Shown here: positions 20,285-31,509 of the stretch, piece by piece
Numbering within the stretch: position 1 is the stretch's first letter
How the letters are laid out: each line of letters starts with the position of its first letter
DNA from: Doryteuthis pealeii
Taxonomy: Eukaryota > Mollusca > Cephalopoda > Myopsida > Loliginidae
NCBI GenBank assembly: GCA_023376005.1
Contig: CM042157.1
Span: 56,315,287 to 56,379,286, forward strand
Reading direction: 5' to 3'
DNA length: 64,000 nucleotides
Translations under genes and position numbers: made by a program
Notes under the pieces: model-generated
What the model was told of the DNA's origin: nothing
The model's input: only the letters and a program-made list of their open reading frames with translations
Database searches by the model: none

Positions 20285-21160
20285 TGATGCGCTACAAAAA
20301 CAATGGTTCAGCCACACTATGATGACACCGATTTCTTTGACATTATTGCTAGAGTCTTGAAAGGAGGTAAATTAGCACCACTTCTATTTATAAACTGCCT
20401 AGATTATGTACCACAAACATCAATAGATTTAATGAAAGAACATGGTTTCACAGATTATGCAGATGATCTAGTGCTTCATGTAAATAAACCTGCCCAAGCT
20501 GAATATCTACGAGAGAGCAGAGTTCATGTGTTTTAAACAAGATGATGCTATTTCCTTATTAAATGGCAAGCCCCTGTTATCAGTAAAATAGTTCATATAC
20601 TTCAGTAGCAATATCTCATCTACTGAAAGCAATGTCAACATGCGCATAGGCAAAGCATGGACTGCTATTGATAGCATATGGAAATTTGATCTCTCTGATA
20701 AAGTAAAACGAGAATTCTTTCAAGCTGTAACTGTGACAGTACTACTGTATGGCTGCACCACTTATACTAACAAAACTTTTGGAAAAAAAAGAAGCTAGAT
20801 GGAAACTATACACAAAGTTGTTGTATAATGTTTTGAACAAATCTTGGAAGCAACATTCCACAAAAAAGCAGCTGTACATCCATTTAACTTCCATCAGGGC
20901 AAACCATCTAAAAAGTAAGACGAGCAAAACATGATGGGCACTTATGAAAAAGTAAGAATGAAGTCATAAGTGATGTTTTTCTATGGACCCCTACACATGG
21001 ATACATCAGTGTTGGCCAACCAGCAAAAACTTACATTAATCAGCTCTGTGCAGACACTGTGTGCTATTTAGAGGACTTACTGAGAGCAATGGCCGATAGG
21101 GACAGATGGTAAGTAAGGATCAAAGAAATATGTGCTGTCAGAATGCCTTGATGATGATGC
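20285..21160 (+). pseudogene. LINE relic: reverse transcriptase end and C-terminal region
   Basis: Frame segments in order: TDFFDIIARVLKGGKLAPLL-type palm sequence, ICLDY-like INCLDYVPQTSIDLMKE, the catalytic YADDLVL, then SSTESNVNMRIGKAWTAID, REFFQAVTVTVLLYGCTT, and after 20,800 RRAKHDGH, PTHGYISVGQPAKTYINQLC and LLRAMADRDRW. These are typical of animal non-LTR retrotransposons; the clade is not resolved. Stops and frame changes occur throughout and the 5' part is absent. The same 3' region recurs at 30,008-30,600, 62,940-63,160 and 63,215-63,400. Confidence 0.85.
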
Positions 21161-22199
21161 CATGCACAAATTTACGATGACAAAAATTTTCTTTTAACCA
21201 AATTGACAGTTTTTAAACACTTAACAACTGGAAACATTATCTTTGTCAGTGTATTGTAAAAAATGACAAATAAAAACAATATAAAAAAAAACACATTATC
21301 TGATGCGAAAATCTGTCATTTTATTTGTTAAAAAAAAAAAATCCACCAACAAAAGCATAAATATTTTAAAGATATTTGCAGAGATTTTATCTTAAAATAT
21401 TACAAGTGGTACTTGACAGAGATAAGTAGTATAAAAATTCCATCTACTTCCAATTTTAAAAAAAATTAAATTTAGGGGGATTAATTTTCTAGAATCGCGC
21501 AATCATTAATCTGAAACAGAATTTGGAATTTTTAATATAATTTTCAATAATAGATTTTTTGATTGATTTTTTTTCTCAAATTTTTTGTTTTAATTCTTTC
21601 AAAACTTAAGTATCTCTCTGATTTTATTGTTAAACATCTTAATAAATAAAACATAACATAACCTAGTTATTTCCTTGAAATTTGATATTACAAATATTTA
21701 TTTTTCCTTTTAAGATTCAAAAAAGAATTAAGAACAAAAGATTTTAAATATGAAAAGTGGATTGTGGATTTTCTGAGAAAATGTTTGACTAATTTATTTT
21801 TAAATACTTAAAAAAATTTCTAAGCAGATGAAAGTCAGGCCAGTACCATCGCTAAAGTTGAAATGGAGTGGGGGGATAGAAATAGTTTTGATGTAGAAAT
21901 TGGAAGGGGGAGATATGAGATCAAACAAAATTTAACAAATTCATTTCTTCACAAAATTTACAAATAAAATATTCAAACCAACTTGTAACCTTGTTTTATG
22001 AATATGACAAAAGAAAAAGTAAATCCTATCAGTGACCATATAATTTAGAAATAAAGAAAAAAAACACCACTTGGCTTCTGGACTGATAAGATATAAAATA
22101 AATCCCGTGATCACAGGGAACCATCCCCTTCCAGGCAGCACCTGCCTCCTCATCTAGAAAGGGCAGGGCTGAGTTTATTGCATGGTGTCTGAGGCGCCC
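21161..22199. other. Unassigned A+T-rich sequence
   Basis: No gene is recognised. A G+C-richer patch starts near 22,090 and continues into the inverted repeat below. Confidence 0.35.
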
Positions 22200-22345
22200 C
22201 AAAAGGGGAATGCTGAAGGGATTCACATATGTTTTGCACTTGCCACTGCATGAGCTTTGGTTTGTGTGTGGCTACCCACGTTAAAAAGTCCCTTCGTCAA
22301 TCCAGCCTGGTGGAAGGTCATGAAAATATTTACTCCAAAGCTTAC
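22200..22345 (+). repeat. Left inverted repeat flanking the hAT-type relic
   Basis: Contains gcatgagctttggtttgtgt and gtcaatccagcctggtggaa, which return in reverse orientation at 24,430-24,545. Confidence 0.7.
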
Positions 22346-22559
22346 CATCACACAGGGATTCTCCCGGATTCATAATTGCATCACCGTCACCATTGTAAAA
22401 CAAATTTAAATTTAACAAAAAAATCCTTTAATGACATTAACTATCAATTATTTTTTTTTTCGTTATTTATTTATTTTTCAAAACCAGTTGTATGAATAAG
22501 TAACAAATTGACAACATGGTTGAATCAAATCAATATAGTGAATCACCCTCAGCCTCAAA

Positions 22560-23640
22560 AGAAAAAAAATAACCTATGTATCTAAAAATTTGTGTTAAAG
22601 CCAAAGTAGAGCAATTTCCTGATGACTTTTTATACAGAAGAAAATGTTATTTTGCAAATTCTGTCTCCATAGTGTTGACATTTTTAGGGTTGCGTTGATA
22701 CAATCAAAGATCACATCAAATCAAAAACTCATTTAACAAAAAAGTAATCTCAATTGAAACAGAAAACAATTAGAATGTTCAAGTTTAAAGAAGTGCACAA
22801 TGATTTTGTTCTTGACCTTTTAAAAATGTGCACTTTGTCTGACATTCCCTACAAAATGGGGCCATTCCTATTAAAACATTTTAAGGAAGATGGTGCTATT
22901 CCAAGTATCAATTGTGTTAGGCAACTTCATCTGCCAAAATTGTTTGCTTTTCATTTTGCTGCTCTGAAACTGTTAGCATCATAGCAGACATCATAAGTGA
23001 CTGTTGTGACCACAGCATTTTGAATATGATTGCAAGCATTTGTAGGGAGTCATTTCTCATTGATGTTGTAACCTTGGGAGAATGCAATCATCAAACTATA
23101 AGTCAAGCATGCATCCAAGTTATAACTCTTGTAGATATTACATTTGAGGATATTATTGCCTTTATAACACTAACAGATTCTGTCGCTTATTGTAAAGAAG
23201 CTTATAGGGAAGTTTTGTCAAATGTCTTTGTTAACAGTTACCATATGTTGTGCTTAGCCCATATTTAAAATCTTGTTGGTGAAATATTTTCACACTGGCC
23301 AGCATTTGATGTTACCCAGCTCATTACTTTCATTGTCACCCTTTATTATAGTCAGCGATACTTAAAATGGCTTGAAGATTCCTTGCCTAAGGAACAAGTG
23401 AAATTACTCCCCTGTGCCAGTGGTAACTAGATGGAATTTTTGGTTTGATGTGGACAAATATCATTTATCCTTTGTACAATTTTATGAAGGATTATTTTAG
23501 CAAGAAAGGAGCCATGGCCTTGAAGTAGATAGGATTCTGGAATGGAGATGATGGTTAACTACATCATGCCTCTTACTATAATTTGTGCTTGAATCTGAAT
23601 TTTATAAATGAGGACTGCACCGGTTTAATTTAACAGTTTT
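22560..23640 (+). pseudogene. hAT-type transposase relic with BED/C2H2-like finger
   Basis: In order: KAKVEQFPDDF and, after a one-base shift, LFCKFCLHSVD (22,645-22,680), a C-x2-C half of a BED-like finger; then FKEVHNDFVLDLLKMCTLSD, LPKLFAFHFAALK, DHSILNMIASICRESFLIDV, CNHQTISQACIQVI, DSVAYCKEAYREVLSNVF and YHMLCLAHI, then WPAF and RYLKWLEDSLPKEQVKL. This matches the DUF659/CGGBP1-like branch of hAT transposases. The expected catalytic-region ADETTD motif ahead of DHSILN is destroyed and several stops follow, so it is dead. Upstream of the finger a non-standard start is assumed. Confidence 0.75.
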
Positions 23641-24429
23641 GATAAGATTAGAAGAAAATAAGTCTCCAGTTTACATGTGTTGTTTATAACATGATAGAGA
23701 AAGTTCTGATTAAAGGTTCTACATCAAAAATAATTATACACAGCAACATTCTATTGTTTTATATTTTTGTCATGTTACATTTTTATTTTTATATACAATC
23801 TATTTTTGGACTTGGGTGTTAACATTTTTTTTTAAATTGTAGATATTTGATATTTCTTTAAAGGCAATAAAACTTTGAATTATGTTTTTGTTTTCAGTTT
23901 TTATAATAATAATAATAATAATGATAATAATAGCACATTTTATTGCAATTTTCTCAAAAATACTATAAAAATGAAAAAAAAAAATGAATTTACCTGGAAA
24001 CTGAATTTAACATGGAAACAGAAAATGGAATTTACCAAAAGTGGAAACAGAATTAAGAAAAATTTGAAATGGAAAATTGAGGGCCCTACAAATCTACTGG
24101 AGAAAAAATACAGTTTAGTCCAGATAATGGTAAGGGTAACCATCAGATAAATGTCTTTCAACCTTATTTTTCCAATGTAGGTATCATTGGGGAATAAGAA
24201 CAGTTTTGCTAAACAAGCCAAAGCCTGGCCTTTTTACCAAAACTGTCCTTACCATTCTTTTAACCTGGATTAGGTATCAAAATTCTTTAAAAACTGAAGG
24301 GGTGGAGTGGGGGATTTACCATGACAAGAACATCAAAAAAGATCAATAATAACCAAAAAGATGGAAACTAATGCACCTTTTTTTATTTCTTCTAACAACC
24401 AGCCATTTTAGGCTTAAATAGAGTATTTT
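23641..24429. other. Unassigned sequence downstream of the hAT-type relic
   Basis: A short (AAT)n run at 23,904-23,930. The overlapping 91-93 codon frames at 23,875-24,221 are lysine/asparagine-rich low complexity and are not taken as genes. Confidence 0.35.
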
Positions 24430-24545
24430 TCTGACCTCCCACCAAGCTGGATTGACACAAGGACTTTAACATGGGGAACCACACACAAACCGAAGCTCAT
24501 GCCATGACCAATGAGGTTTTCTCTGGGATTGGTGTCTAAAAGTGG
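24430..24545 (-). repeat. Right inverted repeat flanking the hAT-type relic
   Basis: Reverse-orientation partner of 22,200-22,345 across about 90 bases. It runs directly into a SINE-B, so it may instead be a 3' extension of that SINE. Confidence 0.65.
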
Positions 24546-24549
24546 TCCC

Positions 24550-24775
24550 CAGCCACATTTGCGTAACTGTTTCAAAGTTTTCCTTCTCCTATACCAGTTG
24601 CTATGTGAAGGTTAAATAGTCCAGTCTACCCTACTATTTATGCACATCTAGGAGAAGAATAGTTGGATGCATACCTTTCCCAAGGGTATGAGTACTATGT
24701 GCCAGGATTTAAATTTGGGTCACTGTGTCCATTTTCCATGAACCATTAAACAATGTGAGCCTCTTGGGGAAAGGC
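24550..24775 (-). mobile_element. SINE-B copy
   Basis: Tail diverged at about 24,560 and head near 24,770. Body landmarks are clear (agtctaccctactatttatg on the plus strand). Confidence 0.7.
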
Positions 24776-24884
24776 ATGAATTCACTTCGCTAGATATAAG
24801 TAAAATAACAGACTGATTAAGTACTTAGTTCAATTCACACCAATGCCCAACCAAATGCACATGAATTCATTTTTGAAGTTTTCT

Positions 24885-25120
24885 TAGAGATTGGTGTCTG
24901 AAGGTAGGCCTCAACTACATATGTGTAACAGTTTTGAATTTAAAGTTTTCCTAGACCAGTTACCATACCAAGGTTAAAACACCCAATCTGCCCTACTATT
25001 TACCCATAGATGGGGGGGGGGAGAATAGTTGGATGCATACCTTTCCTACCCCTAGGAAAGGTATGCATCCAACTATTAGTACTATATAAAATGCAAACAG
25101 CCTTCTCCAGGATTTGGGTT
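24885..25120 (-). mobile_element. SINE-B copy carrying an internal perfect palindrome
   Basis: Normal body from about 24,940. At 25,024-25,077 the segment aatagttggatgcatacctt is followed, after a four-base loop, by its exact inverted copy, so the SINE reads forward, back and forward again. Confidence 0.75.
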
Positions 25121-25121
25121 A

Positions 25122-25163
25122 TAGATAGATATAAATATTGGAGTCAATATTTATATCTATCTA
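25122..25163. repeat. Perfect 19 bp hairpin
   Basis: tagatagatataaatattg (25,122-25,140), loop gagt, then the exact inverted copy (25,145-25,163). Confidence 0.95.
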
Positions 25164-25189
25164 CCCATTTTAGTTATACATTAGTCTGA

Positions 25190-25790
25190 ACTGAGTTGAT
25201 AGAGCCTCTCCAAATTTCAAAGGATTTATTGTCACAAGTATGAGCTCTCTGAACATTGTTCATTGCTCTATGTGCCTAGATCCCCTTTCTTGTGTGAGTA
25301 ACTCAGTATTGGCTAACTTATCACTATATACATACAAGGGGAGTAACTCTTCCTGAACAATGATCAAATTTTCCTCTGGTCTCTGTAGATACTAGTTCCA
25401 ATTACTGTCGAATTGGTAAGACAAGGCAGCAACTAATCGTAACTTAATACGAACCTATCTTGCTGCTATACCACTGCAAAATGCCAGGTTATTCATGAAG
25501 CCTCATAACATCAGAGAAACCAAGCAGCCAATCAGGACTCAGGGAATGGAATCACCCAAATGCAAGAATGGACTATTCTTGATTTTGATAAGTACCAACT
25601 GTCTTGGCACTGGTTCAGTTTTGCTTAGCTAGTTACTGTTGTTCAAACCAACAGTACACTGAATCACTTCAACAGTCTCTAGATATTATCCTGTCCAGCA
25701 CGATTGAACCTGCTTAGTAGTTCTCACCAGGAAAGCTTGCCAGATCAGCAGAACTTAAAAGCTTCTTTACTGCAGAGTAAACAATAATAA
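25190..25790. other. Higher-complexity unassigned segment
   Basis: Less A+T-rich than its surroundings and without any repeat that I recognise. A possible acceptor (tctggtctctgtag) and donor (ttggtaaga) bracket 27 open bases near 25,390-25,416 on the plus strand, too little to call an exon. Confidence 0.3.
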
Positions 25791-25934
25791 GAAGAAAAAA
25801 ATGTTTTAAAAAGTCACAATAACATTTAAATGCAAACTTTGGTTTGAGTGATAAAAAGGTAGATTGATGATTCATACTGAAAGTGATGAAATGTTTTGGA
25901 TTTCATAATTAAAAAAAAAAATTATATACATATA

Positions 25935-26061
25935 TATAGCAATATGACATAGGAAGGATGTCCTTCTCATTGTATCAGATGATAAAATGTTATGCTTATG
26001 CACCATCATATGTCTCTTAAGACCAGAAGCTGACTTACAGACTTTGTTACAGATTGCACAA

Positions 26062-26066
<5 letters not shown>
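25935..26066 (-). pseudogene. Zinc-finger fragment, probably from a LINE ORF
   Basis: The minus strand encodes CNKVCKSASGLKRHMMVHK, part of a C-x2-C-x12-H-x3-H finger. It is followed by MRRTSFLCHIA and then low complexity. GLKRH-type fingers of this kind are common at the end of animal LINE reverse-transcriptase ORFs. It is interrupted by (TA)n on its 5' side and has no gene context. Confidence 0.5.
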
Positions 26067-26099
<33 letters not shown>

Positions 26100-26314
26100 C
26101 ATTCATTTTCTCTCATATACAGTATTTCATTTTTCTCCAGATAGTCTCTATTCCCTATACCTTAAAAAAGGGTGAATGTTCAACCGAAATATCAGAATTA
26201 ATCGAACCAGAGACTGAACAACAGTTGAATATTAAAATTCTGTTTTTTGTTCTTTTTTTCCAATGCTTCAAAAACCAAAAACCAAAAAACAAAACAATGT
26301 TCACAAGAACAAAG

Positions 26315-26405
<91 letters not shown>

Positions 26406-26450
26406 GAGAAAGAAAGAGAGAGAAAGAGAGGAGAGAGGAGAGAGAGGAGG
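26066..26450. repeat. Compound (TA)n and (GA)n microsatellites
   Basis: TA tract at 26,066-26,097, a longer one at 26,317-26,400, and GA-rich sequence to about 26,458. Three overlapping plus-strand frames here are repeat artefacts. Confidence 0.95.
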
Positions 26451-26859
26451 GAGAGAGGGGATAGATAATTAGTTTAATTATAAACAGAAGCCAGGGTCAC
26501 AAGTACAATGAATTGAGAAGGTTGAGTTGGGATCACAAGGTATGGTGCATTGATGAACAATGCTAGATACTTATCTCTTTTTTTTTTTTTTTTTTAGCCA
26601 CAGGCAACAAGAAACATTGACCCACATAACAAGGCTTACAAGTTTGTTTTTTTTTTAGCATTTTGTCTACATCAATCAATGATATTTATAGAAACAATAT
26701 GCAAAATTATTTTCCTATTGTAAAACAGATGGCAACAATTTTATTTGAAAATTGAAACTGATAATTGCTCTGTATTTTATTAAATAGAATTCAAATTAAC
26801 ATGCCTTTCATTGTCTCATTTTTCCAAATCAGAACAGGAACATACACACAGAGATGCCG

Positions 26860-27144
26860 ATAGGTACACGTCTTTCGTCCCTGACACATAAAAATCTAAA
26901 AAGACACTGTAAAATCATATCCATGTGTCCCAGTGTTTTTCTTTTTACTTCTCCTAGACTGGTTACCCGGTCATGGTTAAAGAGTCCAGTCTGTCCTACT
27001 ATTTACCCATAACTTGGGGGAGAATAGTTGGATGCATACTTTTCTCAAGGATATTAGTGTGATGGGAAAAGCAAACAGCCTCATCCAGGATTTGAACTCA
27101 AGGCGACAAGTCCACTTCCTATGACTTTAACCATTATGCACCTC

Positions 27145-27191
<47 letters not shown>

Positions 27192-27290
27192 GAGATGTTG
27201 ATAGGGATGCAGGACACATACCTAATGCACAAAAATATAAATAGATGCAGTGAAATCAGATTCATGCATCCCAGTATTTTTTGTTTTTCT
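26860..27290. repeat. Direct repeat pair around a SINE-B
   Basis: A segment of about 90 bases at 26,855-26,945 (gagatgccgatagg...tgtcccagtgtttttc) recurs at 27,191-27,290 (gagatgttgatagg...gcatcccagtattttt). Between them are a SINE-B and (TA)n. Confidence 0.6.
26950..27148 (-). mobile_element. SINE-B copy followed by (TA)n
   Basis: The tail is missing (starts cttctcctagactggttacc) and the head accattatgcacctcc is near 27,145. (TA)n begins at 27,150. Confidence 0.75.
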
Positions 27291-27475
27291 TCCCTCACCA
27301 TTTCAAGCTAACTGTAAATACATTTCAATAGTTTCTTAAAAACGAATTACACAAGATCGGTTACAAGGTAGGAGTTAGCCAGCTTTAGTTGGAACCCGTT
27401 AATTTTCCTGGGGACTCATTCAAAGAAAATATGTGCGTCCCAGGACACACTAAATCAAAAAGCTATCAGCATCAC
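27281..27475 (+). repeat. Mariner-associated repeat, second copy
   Basis: Same order of segments as 15,530-15,800 on the opposite strand, without the transposase part. Confidence 0.6.
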
Positions 27476-27534
27476 TGTACACATAACAAAAATAATAACT
27501 AATGCAGTTTGCTATCTATAAAATAATGTGGAGG

Positions 27535-27812
27535 TACATGGTTATCATGCTATGGGAAATGGACATGACAAGATGATTTCATATCCTGGACAAGGCTGTT
27601 TGCATTTCACATAGCGCTAATACCTGAGAAAGGTCCACATCCAACTATTCTCCCACCAGCTATGAGTAAGTAGAAGGGAGACTGGGTTCTTTAACTTTGG
27701 TTAGCAACTAGTCTAGGAGAAAGAAAACTCTGAATTCAAACCTGTTAAACTCTGCTTAAAAAATTGACATTGTGTCACATCCTACTTGTGCAGAGCAGTC
27801 GGTAAATATGTA
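27535..27812 (+). mobile_element. SINE-B copy
   Basis: The head acatggttatcatgctatgg is altered. Body and tail (tgtgtcacatcctacttgtg) are complete and followed by TA-rich sequence. Confidence 0.8.
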
Positions 27813-27987
27813 TATATGAATAAAGTGTGCACAATATTGATGATAGAGTATATGTAGATCTAAGTTAGAATAATGTAGACAAAGTAAATGGCACTTGGTG
27901 ACTATCAGTTTCTCATTTATGTGAACATAAGACTAAGATGATCTTGGTCTGATGATTGCATAGACAATACTGTGTCTACACAATTCT

Positions 27988-28031
<44 letters not shown>
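27988..28031. repeat. (TA)n microsatellite
   Basis: An uninterrupted TA run of about 44 bases. Confidence 0.95.
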
Positions 28032-28033
<2 letters not shown>

Positions 28034-28202
28034 AGACTCTCCCGTCGATCGACGTATGAGTGTTTATACAATGAACATCCACACAGTGATTTGTTTATAG
28101 TGGTGAAGGCTTGTGTTGGACCATCCACACTTTTTGGCACAGTCGATAGGAAAGAATTGGTGCATCAAGGGTTGCCACAAACCCAATCAACGGCCAACAT
28201 CA

Positions 28203-28508
28203 GGAATTTTGAATTCAGAGTTATCCCTCTCCTAGACTAGTTACCTACCCTAGGCTGAAGAGCCCAGTCTGCCCTACTATTTAACCCATAGCTGGAGGGA
28301 ATTTTGAATTCAGTTATCCCTCTCCTAGACTGGTTACCTACCCAAGGCCCAGTCTGCCCTACTATTTAACCCATAGCTGGAGGAAGAATATATGGATTCA
28401 TACCTTTCCCAAGGGTATTAGCGCTATGCCAACAGCTTCGTCTAGGAATTGAACTCGAATCGACGAGTCCATTTTCCACAACTCTAACCACTAGCCCACG
28501 CGCCTCCT
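28203..28508 (-). mobile_element. SINE-B copy with internal duplication
   Basis: The head ctagtggttagagttgtg is well preserved near 28,490. The distal body is present twice in tandem (about 28,202-28,303 and 28,304-28,382), each with ccctactatttaacccatag. Confidence 0.8.
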
Positions 28509-28510
28509 AC

Positions 28511-28541
<31 letters not shown>

Positions 28542-28621
28542 CACACACACACCTTAGTGGCATGTCCTGAAAAATATGCTAGTATAAACAAATAACATTG
28601 TTATGATCTTGCAAGTATGTA

Positions 28622-28890
28622 TTTACCAACTCTTCTTCACAAGCAGAATGTGACACAAAGTTAATTTTTAACATGTTTAAATTCCTTCTCCTAGACCAGT
28701 TGCCATAACAAGGTTAAAGAGCCATTCTGCCATACTATTTACTAATAGCTAGAGGTAGAATAGTTGGATGTATACCTTTTCTAAGGGTACTAGCACTATG
28801 TGAAATGAAATCAGCCCTGTTCAGGATTTGAACTTGTGTTGCCATGTCTATTTCCTATGATGATAACCATTACACAACGGGAACCTCTTA
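28622..28890 (-). mobile_element. SINE-B copy
   Basis: The tail agcagaatgtgacacaaagt is near 28,640 and the head accattacacaacggg near 28,870. Confidence 0.75.
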
Positions 28891-29095
28891 CAGGTAGAAT
28901 TAAATAATTAACAATAATCAAAAGATTAAATTAAATGCATCACATGACCTCTGAAATGTCAAATGATGTTTTTTGAACATTTTCATTTACAATTAACTTT
29001 CAATCATAATTTTTTAAATAAAATTTTAAAAAGTTAATACCATTGAATTATAATAATTTATATTTGCATTATAAAATTACTTATGTCAACTAGCA

Positions 29096-29730
29096 AATAT
29101 ATGCTCCCTTCAGGTTCAAGTATTTAAGTTTTAATGTAATAAAATATTATATTAAATTAGAAAGGTTTATGAAACTAAATGGTAATGCAGATAAAAAGAT
29201 TTTAAACAGAGGCAGGTATAATAAAAAAAAAATAGAACAACTGAAACTTACTCATCCATCACTCCTGTCTTTCATTGCTAAATTTTCCTAATTTAACTAT
29301 TTAGTTATAATAGGAAGTAAGAAAAAAAATAGTTATTTCTTCTTGTTAATGGATTTCTTTTAAGATTTATCCCAGAGATTTTTGCTCATATTCATTAAGA
29401 TAAAACCAAATAATTAGAAATCAATAATCACATATTTATTAAAATCAGCACATATTTATTAAAATCAAATTTTTCATATCAATATGCAAATGAGCCTTCC
29501 CGTTCACACTGTAAACTGCTATTTTGTTGTATATATAAATACACTTGCATTTTATTAGTATGTGGATATGGTCAACAGTATTAATAATGTAAAACAATTT
29601 TATTAATAATTGAGGTTTAAATAAATGGAAAATGTGATGTTAATAACTAAAGGAATTGTGACTTGAGTAGTGATATAGTTTCGGTTACAGACAGAGAAAC
29701 GCATATTCTCCATTATAATAAGATATCATC
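29096..29730 (+). repeat. Long dispersed repeat, copy 2 of 2
   Basis: Collinear with 8,018-8,610. It has a short internal duplication of cacatatttattaaaatca near 29,430-29,465 that the first copy lacks. Confidence 0.75.
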
Positions 29731-29811
29731 ATTCAAGAACTATGATAAGTAATGAATTTAAGTGAAAAAACATTATTTATATTTACTGTCGGCAAAATAT
29801 ATTGAAAGACA

Positions 29812-29925
29812 CTATGTGTAGTAGCTCATTGTCTCTTTGATTAAATCAGCAGCCACATCTGGTTCTAAATGCTTGTGTACTTCTGGTTTTAGTCTTTACC
29901 AAAATTTCTTCTCCATATTTTGTCA
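29812..29925 (-). pseudogene. Coding-like remnant of unknown origin
   Basis: The minus strand reads LKPEVHKHLEPDVAADLI then KETMSYYT and a stop, unusually protein-like for this window. One in-frame stop just upstream separates it from NMEKKFW. It could be the last exon of a gene, a retrocopy or transposon sequence; no splice acceptor is convincing. Confidence 0.3.
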
Positions 29926-30007
29926 GGAAGTCTTGTATCCTTTTATTGTGGAAAAGGATTATGGCAGATTGAATATTTTATATCAGAAGTACTGATTTTC
30001 ACATCAT

Positions 30008-30600
30008 CATCATCATGTCATGCATGCAGCACGGATATCCATGACAATCTCTCGCCAACCTTCCCTATCATTCATTGCACCTGGGAGGTCCTCTGCGGAG
30101 CAACCAGCATCTTCACATAATTGGTCAATGTAGGTCCTTGCTGGGCGCCCCACATTTGCATGTCCATGTGTTGGCTTCCACAGGAGAACGTCACTTATGA
30201 GCTCATCTTTGCTTCTCCAGCAGTGTCCTGCATGCCTTGTCCGTCTCACTCGGATAGTTTGTGAGATGTGGGGCAAGTGACCGTATAGCTGCTTCCTTGT
30301 GGGGTGCTGTTTCCACGACTCAAGACTGCACACAGCATTCTTGTGCAGCTCCCATCTAGCTTATTCTCAAGACACTTTGTTAGGGTCCAAGTGGTGCAGC
30401 CATATAGCAGCACTGATACAACCACAGCCTGGAAGAACTGTCGCTTCAGCTTGTTAGGGACTTCCATATGACTGATAATTCGTTTGTGGCTGACCATGCC
30501 TTTGCTATTCGTGTATTAACATCGCAGAAGTGCAAGGTCATCAGCATAATCTGCATCTGTGACTGTTTGTGCGAGATTCAAATAAGAATGTCTTATTACA
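30008..30600 (-). pseudogene. LINE relic: YADD motif and C-terminal region
   Basis: On the minus strand the catalytic DADYADDLALL (near 30,560-30,520) is fused to NTRIAKAW by loss of the intervening region. Then come QFFQAVVVSVLLYGCTTWTL, RKQLYGHLPHISQTIRVRR, HAGHCWRSKDELISDVLLW and RPARTYIDQLCEDAGCS. The element ends in a (GAT)n tail at 30,003-30,017. It is better preserved than its relative at 20,285-21,160 but broken by a frameshift near 30,310. Confidence 0.85.
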
Positions 30601-30685
30601 AGTTTTAAGTGTTCATCAAAATATGTATAAATTCCCTGAGCATCACTAAAGTAATTTAGGTAATCTGAACATTAGCTACATAAAT

Positions 30686-30994
30686 GAGAGTAACCTTCCC
30701 TTGTTTGTTTCACTTTGAGGAAGCCGTTTGTTTTGGTCGGCCATTTTCATTTCACCGTAAATCTACAACTGCATGTTTTAACAATAAAATATCATAAAAT
30801 GTGTTCTTAATTGCGCTTGCGCATTATTTGAAATGAACTTAATTGTTATTAAGAACATATTTTCGTGTTAAAACATGCAGTTGTATTGATTCAAACAAAT
30901 TCATATTTTCAGTGTAGATTTGCGGTGAAATGAAAATGGCCGACCAAAACATAAGGCTTCCTCAAAGTGAAACAAACAAGGGGAGGTTACTCGC
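30686..30994. mobile_element. Palindromic MITE, 309 bp
   Basis: The left arm gagtaaccttcccttgtttg...gaggaagcc...tttggtcggccattttcatt...actgcatgttttaac is repeated in inverse at the right end (ending at 30,994), interrupted there by about 30 extra bases. The arms cover nearly the whole element. It has no coding capacity and no certain target duplication. Confidence 0.85.
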
Positions 30995-31149
30995 ATTCAT
31001 GATACAACTGAAATAGATAATGCATTAATCTTAATAAATAAAGATATTTTTAATTTTGCATGGAATAATATTTATTGGATAAGCAAAGCATACCATACTT
31101 CTTAGATTACAACCACTTATATCTCTGTGTGTGTTTGTGTGTGTGTGTG

Positions 31150-31440
31150 ACCTTGGAATAGCAAATAAAATCATTGACATTATCAAGAAGAAAAGATTGA
31201 AGTGGTTTGGTTATATGGTACGTAAAGATAATGCCAGCTATGTCAACCATTCATACAAGAAAGACGTTACTAATAAATAAATAAATAAATAAACAACCAC
31301 CAAAGTGATGGTGTAATCTGATAAGTGAAGACACAAAACTATCTCTGCTGCGAAAAGTGGAAAGACTGGCAAAAGACAAGAAAAAATGGAGGTCTTGTAT
31401 GGACAGATATGTGCAAGGAACTCTTGTACATTTGTGATGA
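31150..31440 (+). pseudogene. LINE 3' coding end, second LINE family
   Basis: The plus strand encodes LGIANKIIDII then KKKRLKWFGYMVRKDNASYV, and later KWRSCMDRYVQGTLVHL followed by a stop, as at the C terminus of another animal LINE. A TAAA run interrupts it. The left edge of the large duplication (31,185) cuts through this relic; the copy at 50,238-50,495 starts at that point. Confidence 0.75.
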
Positions 31441-31509
31441 TTATGATGGGGAAAAAAAAAAAAGAAATTTATATATATAAGTTACAGTAGTGTGGACATG
31501 AAGCCAACA

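Noticed and set aside
26054..26464. 136-codon frame, the longest in the window
   Set aside because: It is made mainly of (TA)n and (GA)n translated as YI and RE repeats.
26597..26730. Strong acceptor (long T run then AG) followed by about 40 open codons
   Set aside because: The T run is a homopolymer typical of retroposon tails and the translation soon becomes low-complexity; no donor or polyadenylation signal supports a terminal exon.
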